From: Collybiopsis luxurians FD-317 M1
Taxonomy: Eukaryota > Basidiomycota > Agaricomycetes > Agaricales > Omphalotaceae
DNA: 64,000 nucleotides
NCBI GenBank assembly: GCA_000827265.1
Contig: KN834772.1
Coordinates: forward strand, 165,438-229,437
Direction: 5' to 3'
The first letter of the stretch is position 1. Every line of letters starts with the position of its first letter. The notes under the pieces were generated by a model, which saw only the letters and a program-made list of their open reading frames with translations, did not search any database and was not told the origin of the DNA. Shown piece by piece: positions 33,411-45,599 of this stretch. The position numbers and the translations under genes were made by a program.

Positions 33411-34117
33411 TTTTCGACCGCCGGTGTGAATAGGGAAGTGCAATGAGTATGTGAACACGCCTACTCATCAGCTGAGATGAATTTATATATTCTATCTGCC
33501 AAGCACAGCCGCAGGCGTATGTCGATTCTTTCTGATGAGCTGTACTCTACAGCTGTTTGTTTATTTGTAGCATAGTTTTCAAAAATCGCGCCTCAGTGAT
33601 TGTGTTTACGTATAAACAAATTATCAATTCATTGCTCCACGAGAATGCCGCCAAATATCAGGTTGTTCTGGCGTCGGTGGGGTAATGAATAGCATGTTTG
33701 TTTGGCAGTAAACACCATCATCAAGGTCCGTTTTTCGAAAATTATGCCAGAAATAAACAATTAGCTGTAAAAGATTGACCAGATGAGACGTGCGATATTA
33801 TTGAGGCTGAAATTAAGATTGGCTGAGTATTTACGAGTCCAGAGTGGGATGGAGGAAACTCGTCCTTATGGTTAGTTTTTCACGGGCGCTTATGTTATAA
33901 TAGTCCCGTTTTGGTAACCAAATCGTCTCCAGATGGTCAATAGCACTTATTTTTTGATTCTCTAATTACTCAACGGAGTCGGAGTCTGAGTCGAGTGAGG
34001 ATATGCACAGATTTCAACAGTGACAAGGGTTCACGCAAGATTCTGTTATCTTGTAAGTATTTGGTCATATGTGGAACAAGAACACGCTATGACTTATCGG
34101 CGAAGAAAATGGAAAGT
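33411..34117. other. Intergenic
   Basis: Upstream region of the 588-aa gene and 3' flank of the 640-aa gene. No gene seen. Confidence 0.6.
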
Positions 34118-36162
34118 TTAAGAACCAATCACCGCCCAGGGAGACCAGTGTGCTCTCGATATGAAATCTGCAGCGGGTTCATCATTGAACAAGGTCGCTC
34201 GAATGGGGCCAGACAGTGCCAACAATTTCAAGTCCTCGTCGTTCGGATCCCGGCCCTCAGTCAACTTCACAAAATTTTCCCAAGAAGTCTCCTGTAAGTT
34301 CTCTACAATCTGCTTATTCCACTTCTCAACCAGCTCCGCGTCGGGTAGGGGACCTCGACCTTCCTTCTCCATCTGCTCCAGAAACTGCTCCAGCTTGTAT
34401 GTTTCAACGGAGCTGCCATCCTCGGAGATTTTTGCAAAAGCATAACGGTGGCCAAGAAAAGGTATTGCCAAATCACGTAATCGTCTAGGCTGACCGATAG
34501 CGTACTCGAACAGAAAGAGCCAACCCCCATCTTGAATTTGATCGTTGCTTGCTGTCTGTGCAAACGAAGTTACGGTGCGGTTCTTCCATGGACGCTCCTG
34601 TTCGCCACGAGTTTTCAGCCCGGTATTCATGGCCGCCGGAACCATGATACTCGTCAGAACTGAATCGCTTTTCATAGGATCGGCCATGCCGACGAATTTT
34701 AACCAATCTAATAGATTCTGCACGACCTTTGCTGGTGTCCAGACGAGCAGCGCAGGATTTGTGGGTGGGCTTGTGTCGTTGATGACACCACCGTACTGGT
34801 TGGAGGCAGATATGTGGAAGGATTTAGCCTTTGTAACAGGTAGTTTTCCTGATACAAGTAGAGGATGAACCACGTCGCTGATGCGTCTGAAAAGCCGTGG
34901 ATGATCTTCGAGCAAAGATATTAGAGCTTCGTTGGTAACGCCTGTATTACAAATCTCGAGGCGGTCAATTTCTGGCTTTACGGCTAGCAGCGCGCGAACG
35001 TGGTCGATGGTGACCAGGGGAGAATCGGAGAGTACGATTATTCGAGGTTTCTCAAGTCCAGAAGCGATAGAGACAAGATGCTCGTGCGATAGCGAAAATC
35101 CGGCAAGATCAAGAACGTCGTCGTTCTTCTCGAGCTCGGTTTGAAGCACTGACAGAAGAAGAGGTAGAGCGTTGTCTGGAAAGGGATTCTGTGCTCGCAA
35201 AGCTGCTTTTATTGGGCCCACTTTTCCCGGAAGCATAAGCTCCACATCTTCAAACGTATCAAGCTCCAAGCTCCGAGCAATCGCAAATTTGAGCATAAGA
35301 TTAGCAAGAGAAGGAACAAGCTCCTGAACATTGGATGAAGCTTCCCCGATGGATGTAGCTGACTCGGAATTTATCTCGGAATCATCCGATGAACTGAAAG
35401 AATCAGGCCATGCTTCGGCGAGTGTATTTGTGCTAAGAAGCCGGACGTTCCTGAATCTAGCTAGAAGCTGAACCTCCGGTTCCAGCTTCCCTTCATTCCA
35501 GTAGTAACTGTGAAAATAAGCGTCGGCCGAGCAGCTGCCTCCGCTTGTGCAAAACGCATAGGAGGGCTTAAGTGGATCCGTGATATCCAACAACGTCAAT
35601 CCGTCATTGTTGTCTTTGAACAGAAATTCTTGTATCAGTGCTCAAAGAAACTCAGGGTTAACGTGTAGATACTGACGAACATCCCAGCAACCGTTTGTAG
35701 CCGGTAACAGAGAGCGCCTGAGAGATCCGGAGTGGATGTATTTGTCGTCTAGATCGATATTAAAAGCTGTTCCTAGCAGATACTGACTATGAGGACAAGG
35801 AAATTTGATTGAGGGTTCTTCCCCGTGTCTGCCCATTTTTCCCTGTATCGATCTTATCTCTTCACGAATTAGAGCAGCGTTCACTGGATTCTGAATGAGA
35901 CTAAGGAATCTGTCAGCAGCTCTGATTGGGAGTATACAGTATACCAGAGCACCTAAACGAATGAAAATTGAGCAAAGTCGAGCTTGGGAGCGATGACTGG
36001 GTATCACGATGAAGTCCACTCACCACTGGTGATGCCAACCGCCAACACATCGATAATTGGCTTTTCCGTCAGTGCTTCCCCTGGGTACGAGACGGGCAAT
36101 AATGTAGGCTTGATGTCGTTGACCCATGATAGTTGCAGAACAACGGGGCAAAAGGCCGTCAT
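34118..36162 (-). CDS. Unknown 640-aa protein
   Basis: Three exons, 36024-36162, 35692-35952 and 34118-35640, join in phase; intron 2 (GTTGCT..TTGAG, 51 nt) has a TTAAC branch site. The start is MTAFCPVVLQLSWVNDIKP. The middle has leucine-rich features (IIVLSDSPLVTIDHVRALL, IDRLEICNTGVTNEALISLL) suggesting a short LRR-like fold. The C-terminal region holds GWLFLFEYAIGQ and the block that is repeated as a relic at 30957-31243. No catalytic motif seen. Probably an agaricomycete-specific family; function unknown. Confidence 0.7.
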
Positions 36163-37291
36163 GTTACCATTTGTGAAAACTTCATAATTGGAAGATCAAT
36201 GGAAGATTGGAAGCAACTTGACACTAAGCGCTTCGAGCAAGCGCCCAGCAAATTTGAACTAGAACGTCCAACTTGATTGCAAGTCTTTGGCCATGTATGC
36301 GTGATAATCTAGGCGAGTAACGTTCTAACTCGAGAGATACGACAATGACGCACATAGTACCAGGGTATCAGCCCATAGTAACTTGTCCTTCAAGTTAACA
36401 AGTTGAAGGGCCGTCCCTGGTCTGTATCTCAACTTCAGCGGCAGAATTCATTAGCCTCACAACTCGAAACTATATAAGAATCTAGACAACATCACTCTTG
36501 ATCTGCCTTCGATCGGTTGAAAGCTGATAATGTACCTGCTGCAAGCAGGTTACGGTAACAAAGGTGCTATCTCTGAGCCGAACCATCGCAACCAATCCGC
36601 ATACGCTCAGGTCCCTCCACACTGCTGACACTGAATCTTATGCTGGACGCTTTTCCCCAACGACATCATATATTCCTCGAATTTGCAGTCAGACGGATTC
36701 GTTCACTATCTGTGAAGTGAACGACTTGGGTTTTATTTGCCTCCGAAATTTGCCTCCACTGTGCACGATCGATCTGCGTTATTCAACGCTTTGCTGCGGT
36801 TGGTTATTGGTTGGTTATACTGGAAAACCAGAGCTTAGGCGTGCATCTAAGTACATGATTTTTTTGCGAAAGAAAATGTGACTTCACTAAGTTCTGTTCA
36901 CTGGGGGTATGGTATATTCTCTCCCAAACTCCTTCCTCCGTGCACTCACTAAATATTCCAAGTACTAGAATAGTCCAAGTCCGCAGCCGTCACGCCGTGA
37001 GACTCGGTTTCACCGGCGGTGAATCGTGATCGCGTTATGTCGAAAAGCCTGAGAACTTTGTCAATTGTAAAATGATGCACAACTCAACTTGAACCCTCAC
37101 CTTCATCCTACTCCCCCATTTTTATCGGTCATTCACGTTTTCACAGCCACTCGCCCACAGGTTATACACGCAATACGGTCTCTGCTCATTCGGTAGCCTC
37201 GTTCCAATTCTTCCCCTGCAATCGCTCTTGTGCTCGGGCTGGCGACATTTCTACAACGACACAACCCGTCACTGGCCAGTAAGCCGTGAAC
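36163..37291. promoter_or_regulatory. Divergent upstream region, 1.1 kb
   Basis: Lies between divergent genes at 36162 (minus) and 37292 (plus). No gene: the plus-strand open stretch at 36564-36881 has no protein-like composition. A CCTGCTGCAAGCAGG palindrome is at about 36535. Confidence 0.5.
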
Positions 37292-38546
37292 ATGGCTAAC
37301 TCACTGGTATCCGGCATATTCCATCGCCATCCACGCTATGCTTTCTGTCTTTTACTCGTCCTCATACCAACTCTATACCTAATCCTGCCTATACGTCTCA
37401 AGCCCACAATGACGCCTCTAAGATTACCGCCAATCGAGCTCTCAGATACGGCATACAGGTTAGCTCAGGCCGAAGCAATATATCAAAAGATCCTAAAGGA
37501 CCGAGATCAGTTGATTGCGAGATATGGGCCCCACCCGAGTGATCTCGATATGTGCGCTTTCTGTCTAGTTTGACGTAGGGCTTGAATGGCTGATAGTGAG
37601 GCGTTACTTAGGTTTCCCCCGAACAAATCTCCCTGGCCTGCATATACCGTATGGGATTATTTCCCTGCTGCGTTCAACTGTCCCCATGAAGTTCGTCGTG
37701 TCGGAATGATGGGTGACGGTGGGAAATGGTTATGCGGGCTTTCGCGTTTGGTAGAGAAGGAAGATTGTATTGTTTATTCCGTCGGTGAGTGCCAGAACGT
37801 TGAAAATAACAATCTTATATTTACTTTCTCAATAGGTCTCAACCGGGATTGTTCATTCGAAACCGACTTACTCATTAACACGAACCATTGTAAAATTTAT
37901 GGATACGATTACTCCGTAAAAGGATATTCGAAGAATTTACCCCTTACAGTGAGACACAGGGCGGAATTCCATCCTTATGTGCTGGGAGGCGTTGACCGTC
38001 CGGCGTCAGGAAAGGAACCAGCAATATATACGTTGAAAAGTCTGATGGAGATGAATGGTGTGTTCTTTGACGGGTCCTAACCATATATATTCATGCTGAC
38101 AGTCTACTTGCGCTCAGGACACCAGCACATTGATGTACTCAAAGTCGATATCGAAGGATGGGAGTTTGAAGCGTTTACCGATATCCTCAAACACTTTGTT
38201 GAGAAAGGCCAGCCACTTCCTTTCGGCCAGCTACAGCTGGAAATACATGTTTGGGATAAAAAATTCGAAGAGTTTTTGAAGTGGTGGGAGGGGCTGGAGG
38301 AAGCTGGTTTGAGACCGTTTTGGACGGAGGTGTGTTCATTGTTTGATCTGTTCGCGGTCTTCAGGTGCTTACTCGTAAAACTTGAACTCAGCCCAACCTC
38401 GTCTATGTTAACTACGCTGGCTCAAGAAAACCCGAGCTCGCAGAGGTAATTGTTATTGTTTTGTCATTCTTCCATGAAACTGAGCGAAGTTTGTGCAGTA
38501 TTCCTTTTTGAACATCAAGGGAGACAATGCTTTTATTCGCAAATAG
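37292..38546 (+). CDS. Membrane-anchored METTL24-like methyltransferase, copy 1
   Basis: Six exons join in phase: 37292-37551, 37612-37784, 37836-38057, 38118-38329, 38392-38445 and 38499-38546, giving 322 residues. A short cytosolic start is followed by a signal anchor (YAFCLLLVLIPTLYLIL), so the enzyme probably faces the secretory lumen. Family landmarks: DGGKWLCGLSRL, CIVYSVG, HCKIYGYDYSV, IDVLKVDIEGWEFEAF, and LPFGQLQLEIHVWD followed by FLKWWEGLEEAGLRPFWTE. Substrate unknown. It is followed by a paralogue in the same orientation. Confidence 0.82.
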
Positions 38547-39201
38547 CTTGTGCGCGGCCGTAACTGTATTACCACGTACCCGTGTAACAATGATTATGTT
38601 GATAACGATTCTGTACTGAGTATTTAGGTAACTGGCCATTTTTCATTGCTCCTATTTTCTCTTGTTGGAAATACAAAGCTCCACTACCCGCTGGCAGTCA
38701 AAGACGCGGTAATTACGAGGGTCGATGCGTGTCGACATTGGCGCGTCCATGTAAAGACGTAATTGCCACGGTTACAGCTTAGCGATGCAAGAAAAAGTCC
38801 CACTCCAGTTGCGTACCGACATGTGGAGCAAATCTCAAATTTCGCGCAGATCCCGATGATTTAGGCGTCTAGGCTTTTAATGTTTCTATCCCATATAGGG
38901 GAATGTAGAGACGAAGAAGACTGGAAATTGGAAGATTTCGGGCTTTGATTTTGCATGTGGACCCGTTGTACAAGCATTAGTCCAGGCACAGTGACTTGAA
39001 GGAACTGCTTATCGACCGAAACGCGCGAGCACTGACATTCAAACAGGGAAGGAACTCGGTTGAGATCTATGATCGAGATCCTTGCCAACTGAGTTAACAG
39101 ACATTCTTCCAGTGCTCCCTGCGTTTTTTGTTTCCTTTCTTAAACTACTACTACCACCACTACTACCCCCAATTTTCTTTCCTTCCATCTAGACCTTCAA
39201 C
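38547..39201. other. Intergenic between the methyltransferase copies
   Basis: Holds the 3' flank of copy 1 and the promoter and leader of copy 2, with a pyrimidine-rich ACTACTACCACCACTACTACC tract just before the start. No gene seen. Confidence 0.6.
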
Positions 39202-40580
39202 ATGGCCTCAATCTGGAAGCGTCACCCACGTTATTCGATCCTTTTACTCGTCATTCTACTGGCGACTTGCTTTGTACTCGTACCTCCTGGCTCTTATAAT
39301 GAGCCTTCGCTTCATCGCATGTCTTTTGACGGAGGAGCCATTGAGCAGCGTCTAGCAACGTCGGAAATATTCTACCGAAAGGCTCTGCAGGACAGACAAG
39401 CGCTACTTAAGAGGTTTGGACCGACACCGGAAGATGTCGAAAAGTAAGTTGTTGACTAGCAGGCATAGACAACTGACTGACGTCGCCCTTGATATTATGT
39501 AGTTTCCCCGACCACGACAAGCCGTATACCATCTGTGAGTCTTGCTGTATCCTCTTGAAGTTGGCTGGGTTTTGTAACGTGTCCCATTTTATAAAGGGAA
39601 TTTTTTCCCAGCCGCGTTCAATTGCCCATACGAGGTTAGGCATCTAGGAACTTTAGCTGACGGTGGCAAATGGGTCTGTGGCTTATCAAAACTTGAACGA
39701 GAGCCAGACTGCATCATATACTCCTTCGGTGTGTCTAAAACGCCCCTCTTTTTATGACATTTGAATGAATCTGATGCGCGTATACCTATGTATTGAATTG
39801 CAATGTACCTTTATTATACAAAGGCATCAGCGGTGATTCCACATTTGAAGCTGAACTTCTCCAAGACACCAATCACTGCAAAATTTGGGGATACGACTTC
39901 TCCGTCACAGATTTCACAGACGATATACCCAATTCCGAAAAATGGCGAACCAACTTTCAGCCATACGGCCTAGCTGGCAAAGACTCTCCGGGTACGACGA
40001 ATAGCCCTCCGATGTTTTCATTGCAATCTTTGATGAATCTGAATGGTGAGTTTCGCATTTAGTGTTTGATCCCATTTTTTCGGGGTGCTCATCGCTTTGT
40101 CCGTTTATAGGTCATGATCATATTGATCTGTTGAAAATCGATATCGAGGGCTGGGAGTTCGAGACACTGGAAGAGCTGATTAAACCCTACTTGTCATCGG
40201 GAAAGCCATTGCCTTTTGCGCAGCTTCAGCTCGAGATACATGTGTGGGATATGCCATTCGCGAAATTCTTGAAGTGGTGGGAGATGTTGGAGGCTGCTGG
40301 ATTAAGGCCGTTCTGGACTGAGGTCGGTTGTTCAATCTTCTTATTTGGTTGTGAGGGACTAATTAACGTTGCCATGCCACAGCCCAACCTCGTTTACGTT
40401 GACTATGCGAAAGCCACTCCCAGTCTCACCGAGGTACGATGTTGCAACAGTAATAGATGGCTATCCAAGAAACGCTGATGACGATGATCTTTTTTGCAGT
40501 ACTCATTCATTAACATCAGAGGCAACAATGTCTTGACCAGACCGGAGAAACCTCGTCATCCACATGGAGCCTATGCTTAA
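39202..40580 (+). CDS. Membrane-anchored METTL24-like methyltransferase, copy 2
   Basis: Seven exons join in phase: 39202-39443, 39503-39534, 39597-39728, 39824-40045, 40111-40322, 40383-40433 and 40500-40580, giving 323 residues. The architecture equals copy 1: signal anchor (YSILLLVILLATCFVLV), DGGKWVCGLSKL, CIIYSFG, HCKIWGYDFSV, IDLLKIDIEGWEFETL, AQLQLEIHVWD. It has an extra 62-nt intron splitting the Trp codon of YTIWEFFPAAF, where copy 1 is continuous. The C-terminus is 13 residues longer. All other intron positions agree, which supports both models. Confidence 0.82.
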
Positions 40581-41142
40581 CTGTTCCGCTCCGACCAGCC
40601 ACGTTTTATACACACCGGACTCACTGCACTAAACACAGGATCTTCATCTTCATTCGTTTTCCATCGAACTATCAGCAAATACTCTACGTACCTGTATAAC
40701 TACAACTACACACTCGATACGTTCCGGTTGCACGGAAGGCATTTTTTATATCGGGATAACTATAGAATGATCGTGGATGCTCACACAGGCTCGTCACCTC
40801 GAAACGATGTCAGACTATATATGAGTCCCAGTTTTGCAGGCTGAGTCGTTTTGGCTGTTGAGATGATATCTATCGCAGTTACCGCAGATTCTGAGAAGCA
40901 GCCAGTGTACAGTTGCAAGGAGCATGTCGATCCGCGTACCCCGCAGTAGCCTATAGCCACATTTGAGCCCGCATATGGATTAGCCTCAATCTATCCACCG
41001 TTGATGGGGGATAAATAAAATCATAAAAAGATTTGTGACGTTTGGGCGCTTGAATACCCTGAACTCGAACCGCCATCTGATTCGAAAACAGTTCAGGCAA
41101 TTTTTGAGCATTTTCAACATCTCGGAACGGCCAACGTTCAAC
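40581..41142 (+). promoter_or_regulatory. Upstream region of the F-BAR gene
   Basis: No gene. The plus frame is open from 41035 into the F-BAR start, but the methionine at 41143 opens the family-like sequence. Confidence 0.5.
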
Positions 41143-44100
41143 ATGACTGCAAGGAGGCAGCCGTCGACGACTTCACTCTCCAAGTATATCAGAGCCGGGT
41201 CTCCAGCTAATATCGGCCGTTCGACGGACTTTTGTAATTCGTTCTGGGGCACCGGCGATGGTGGTGTTGATGTTCTTTTTGCGAGGATGAGGGGTGCAAT
41301 GAGGACTATGGATGAGCTCAGGAATTTTTGGAAGGAGCGGTGAGTATGGAATTTCAGTGAAACTATTGTCTCTTTTGTGGCGAAACTGACTAGGATAATT
41401 GAACTAGAGCTGCTATTGAAGAGGACTACGCTAAACGGCTTGGGAAACTTGCAAAGCAAACTCTGGGCAGGGATGAAATAGGGTAAGTTTTGAAACGTTG
41501 CTTTTGCGTGGTGTTCGGGTTCTATCAATTCCAACAAGCTTTCTGACCCTTTTCTCTCCGACTGTATAGCGAACTGCGGAATAGTCTCGACACGATCCGA
41601 CTGGAGACAGATAAACAGTCCACGTTCCATCTGACAGTAGCTCAGCAGATCAAGAATGATCTCGAGGCTCAGGCTGCTACGTTCTGCACTAAACAAAACC
41701 ATCACAAAAAAGTTTATCAAGCGGCCATAGAGAAAGAGTTCAAAGCGAAACAGGCACAAGAATCCCATGTCAAGAAGACGAGGGAAAAGTATGAGCAGGA
41801 TTGCATGCGTATCAACTCGTACACAGCGCAGTCGACGCTGGTACAAGGAAGGGATTTGGAGAAGATCCAGTTGAAGCTCGAGAGAGCTCAGGCGTCGGTG
41901 CAGACGGGTGAGAGGGATTTCGCTAATTTCGCCAGAGTGTTCCAGGACACGGCGGCGAAATGGGAGCAAGACTGGAAGACGTTCTGTGATACCTGTCAGG
42001 ATCTGGAGGACGATAGGACGGAGTTTATGAAGGACAATATGTGGGCATACGCGAACGCTGTCTCTACTGTTTGTGTCTCCGACGATGAGGTATATATTGT
42101 ATTTTCATCTATTTTCAAATGTTTACCGCTAAACACGCTCTTCTAGTCATGCGAAAGGATTCGTGTTGCACTCGAAGGCATGGATACTGAGAAAGAAGTG
42201 GAAAACTTTGTCCGAGACTATGGCACTGGCGCACAAATTCCTCTCCCGCCCGCCTTTTTCACCTTCAATTCACCAGATGCTGCATCAGCTTCTGCAGCTC
42301 GCAACAAATCTGCCAATTTCGTACGATCGTCTCAACGGTCAAGTCCTCTTCGTATGCCGGAGTCCATCCCTCCCGAAGAGGATGAAGAGCCGCCTGTTAA
42401 CATCGCAGGTCGCGGAGCCGGTGGAGCTCACAGTGCTAAAAATTCCATTTCCGACGTCAGGCCGTCAAGCAGAGGTACCAATGGTATCAACGGCACTCAT
42501 TCCCCGTCGCCGTCTAACGCGGGTACCTCATCTGCAGCAGTAGCTCAACCTCTCAGCAGGAAGTCTACGAGGAGATCATCCTACAGAAATCCTCCCCCAC
42601 ACGATCCTATGGCGGAACTGATTGATCCCAATGCTGAGACTTATATCAAGGTTGGTGGGAACGCGTACAAAGTTGATCTTAATCATGACCCTCAACGACA
42701 GGGATCAACAGGCTATTCGGCGTCCAACCCTGCTTCGTCTCCCACTAAACTGAATAGTGCAAGCAGCCCTGCCAATGATCCTCTCGCTAGGCAATTGGAA
42801 GATTTGCAGAACCAGGTCTCTTCTGCTGGGTCTGTTAGACGGAACAGTATTTGGAGAGGAAACGATGGTTCTACCAGTAGTATTCCTTCCCGAAGAGGAA
42901 CTAGTGACGCTCTTGCAGCTCCCAGTGGCGGGTCACCCGCTCCCCGCGATTATCGCAACTCGGCAGAAATGGTTGTCGGACAACATCCTTCCATTTCATC
43001 TCGTTCTACATCACCCAATCCTGCTCCGAGTGCTCCAACGGCTGCCTTTATGGTTCCCAAAAAGCCCGTTTCTCCGGGCTCCGAAATCATCGATGGAGTT
43101 CTCAGCGACTATCATCAGTCGCTTCCTGGAGAACGAAAGTCGTTCAGTCGTTCGGGAAGCCGCAGTCGACGAGGAAGCTTTGCTGGCTCGGTCTACAGCG
43201 TCAATGAACAACAGCAGCAGCAGCAGCAGCAGCAGCATGGTAATAATCTCAATCGTCCTCCGAGCGTCGGACATGCTGGAGTCGGCGCCCATGGATCCAG
43301 GAGTAACAGTCCTCAGCCTATCTCTCGTTCTGCCAGCCCGTCACCTGCTCCCGGTCAGTTGATGAGCCCGCCTCCAGGATCCTCGGTTGCTAGGACGGGG
43401 TCGACAGGGTCACAGCGACCCACGAGTCCCAACCCGCTCGGCATCGCCTTGGATGCGAACAATGCACGGGTAACCGTTGACGAAATGGCTCAGCGCTATC
43501 AACAGCAACAACAGGTTCCTCCACCTCCACCTCCCCAGGCTCCGGTTCAATACCGGCAACCGTCGGCACACCAACAACAGCCCCAGTACGGCGGACGTGC
43601 ACCAGGCTACTCTGCTCCTGTGGCCCAACCCTCTTATGCTCCTCCCCCGGCGCCGTATCAAGCAGCCGTCCCGACACATCATCAGCAACCCAGCTACACC
43701 CAACCTCCACCTCCCTCGCAACCTTCATACACCGCTCCTCCGGCTCACTACCAGGCTCCTCCTCCCCCGCAACAGCAGCAGCAGCAGCAACAAATGTATC
43801 ACCAGGCTCCGCCGCCTGCTGCCAGCCCGAACTATGGTCAGATGGAGAGATCGATAACGGGTCCGGGATATTATGGGAACGGACAGGTGGTGCAGCATCA
43901 GCCACAGCAGCAGCAGCAGCAGCAGCAGCAGAGGGGTATGCACCTTCAGCAGACTTCGGGGTATCAGCCGCAGTCAATGTACAATGCCGGAGCTATGCGG
44001 AGGAGTCCATCTCCTCAACCTCCGGCTGGGGCCATGATCGCTGCCCCGACAAGGCAAGTTACGGAGGATGGAGCGGGCATACTGTTCTATGGTAAGGAAT

Positions 44101-44344
44101 TTTTTCCCAGACATCAGAGTGCTTTCGCATTGTTGCTTACTCGAGTATGATTTTTTTTTCCACAGTGCAAGCATTGTACGACTACCAGGCGACTATCGAA
44201 GAAGAGTTCGACTTCCAAGCGGGAGATGTTATCGCTGTCACTGCTACTCCAGAAGATGGGTGGTGGAGCGGTGTGTTGTTAGATGAGAACAGGAGACAGC
44301 CGGGAAGACATGTGTTCCCGAGTAACTTTGTCCGGTTGTTCTGA
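41143..44344 (+). CDS. F-BAR and SH3 protein of the Cdc15/Imp2/Hof1 type, 971 aa
   Basis: Five exons join in phase: 41143-41339, 41408-41482, 41570-42089, 42147-44091 and 44166-44344. The F-BAR domain occupies about residues 17-290 (FCNSFWGTGDGGVDVLFARM, ELRNFWKERAAIEEDYAKRL, then a long coiled coil with EKYEQDC and FARVFQDTAAKWEQDW). A long Ser/Pro/Gln-rich linker with several CAG-encoded Gln runs follows. The last exon is the SH3 domain: ALYDYQATIEEEFDF, TPEDGWWSGVL and HVFPSNFVRLF. Such proteins bend membranes and scaffold the cytokinetic ring and septum. The 3' end, from late exon 4 through the SH3 exon into the 3' flank, has been copied into the next gene. Confidence 0.92.
43207..43933 (+). 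repeat. CAG/CAA microsatellites coding for polyglutamine
   Basis: Three Gln-coding runs lie inside the F-BAR gene linker: about 43207-43236, 43771-43794 and 43900-43932, mostly uninterrupted CAG. Such runs are prone to length change. Confidence 0.9.
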
Positions 44345-45599
44345 GTAGGGAAAAATCTTCGCTAAAACGCTCGCAAGAGTACAACAAGCAGGGAGAAAGA
44401 GAGGGAGGGAGAGAAGGGAGAGAGGCGCTGGACGTGACTGTGGTTGGGATGAATCCTCGTTGCTCGAGTGAGCTTTATGTAGGTCTATGGATGCTGTTGT
44501 CCAGTGAATTTGCCGCTGTTCATCGTTGTTGTTGTAACGAAGATGTATGGTCAAGATGTTCCTTTCCTTGCTTTTATCTATACAGCTACTATTACTACCT
44601 CTACACACCTATCCATTACTCTATATATCTGCAGGCCGATCTTCATTCTTTCCATATCAATCTTTCCGTTCTATCGTTCGCATATTATACATCCTCTCCA
44701 TTCGTTCATTCTGTTTTTCTTTCTGACTACATGTAGCCACGCAGCCTCGGACGTTTCGTTCCTACGTATCTATATAATGCTTTTTCTGTTTCAAATTTGA
44801 ATGTCCTTTTTTATTATTTTGCTTTGCGATTGAGTTCTTCGAGAGTAAGGCGGGTTGGTTGACCTTGACTGCGTAGTTGTTAAAAAGACCTTGAAGAGTA
44901 GAACGCGAAGTACATAGGGACCCGGAATGCGTATGGCGTTGATATAGGTTTAGGTTTAGACGACAATCGTCCGAGTGTGTCTACGTTCATATGCTTATTA
45001 CCTGTGAACTAGTGACTACAAGATCCCCTACGACCGCAGAGCGCTGCCACCCTCAACTCCTTAGTACTTGGACTTGATTGCGGCATTGAAGAATCGAAAA
45101 AAAGAAAGAAAGAAGAGAAAGAGCGACAACGTCCAGCTGAGCTCAATCGGTCCGGATTCTCTCAAACTTTCTTTCATCATCAACAAACCAAATCATTCGT
45201 AACTCTCGTTCTCCACAAAAGCTCTGCACCTACCCTTAACGTAGTTCGAGATTTGCGTGAGGTGTAAATATCTAATTGGTCAGCGAGCTTTAACAGCAGG
45301 AACTAGCTGTTTAGTCCCACCCAGCAGCGTCGACTTGCTACGCTCGATCTTAATTTGTTTGGGCTTAGCTGACATTGCGATAGATGAGGCTGGAGCTCAG
45401 TTATCAGTGAGCATCGAACTGTTGGTTCGTTCGGTTTTACAGATTTTACAGCCGTCATTGCTCAAAGCGGAATGCAATCATAATCTTCTGTCACTGTCAA
45501 ATGCCATCCAGATCGAAACCCCCCACGGGGTTGCCTATAAAGAGCGTCGTACTCAGGAAGTGAAACCCCCATCTTTTGTGTATACCATAATCCGACCAA
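44345..45599. other. F-BAR 3' flank, then promoter of the chimeric gene
   Basis: Bases 44345-44970 are the 3' flank of the F-BAR gene; parts recur at 47270-47740. Bases 45000-45599 contain no gene. A TATAAA box at about 45536-45541 and the following AAACCCCCA..CTTT..AATCC..AAATGGCC series match the region just upstream of the 190-aa gene at 50855 (minus), so this promoter is itself a copy. Confidence 0.65.

Noticed and set aside
36564..36881. 105-codon plus-strand frame upstream of the first methyltransferase
   Set aside because: No upstream promoter-like context or domain, and composition unlike the real genes.
42757..43362. Long open frame inside the F-BAR gene linker
   Set aside because: Overlaps the real frame, has shadow-like composition and no domain; same for the opposite-strand frames at 43011-43977, which are products of CAG repeats.
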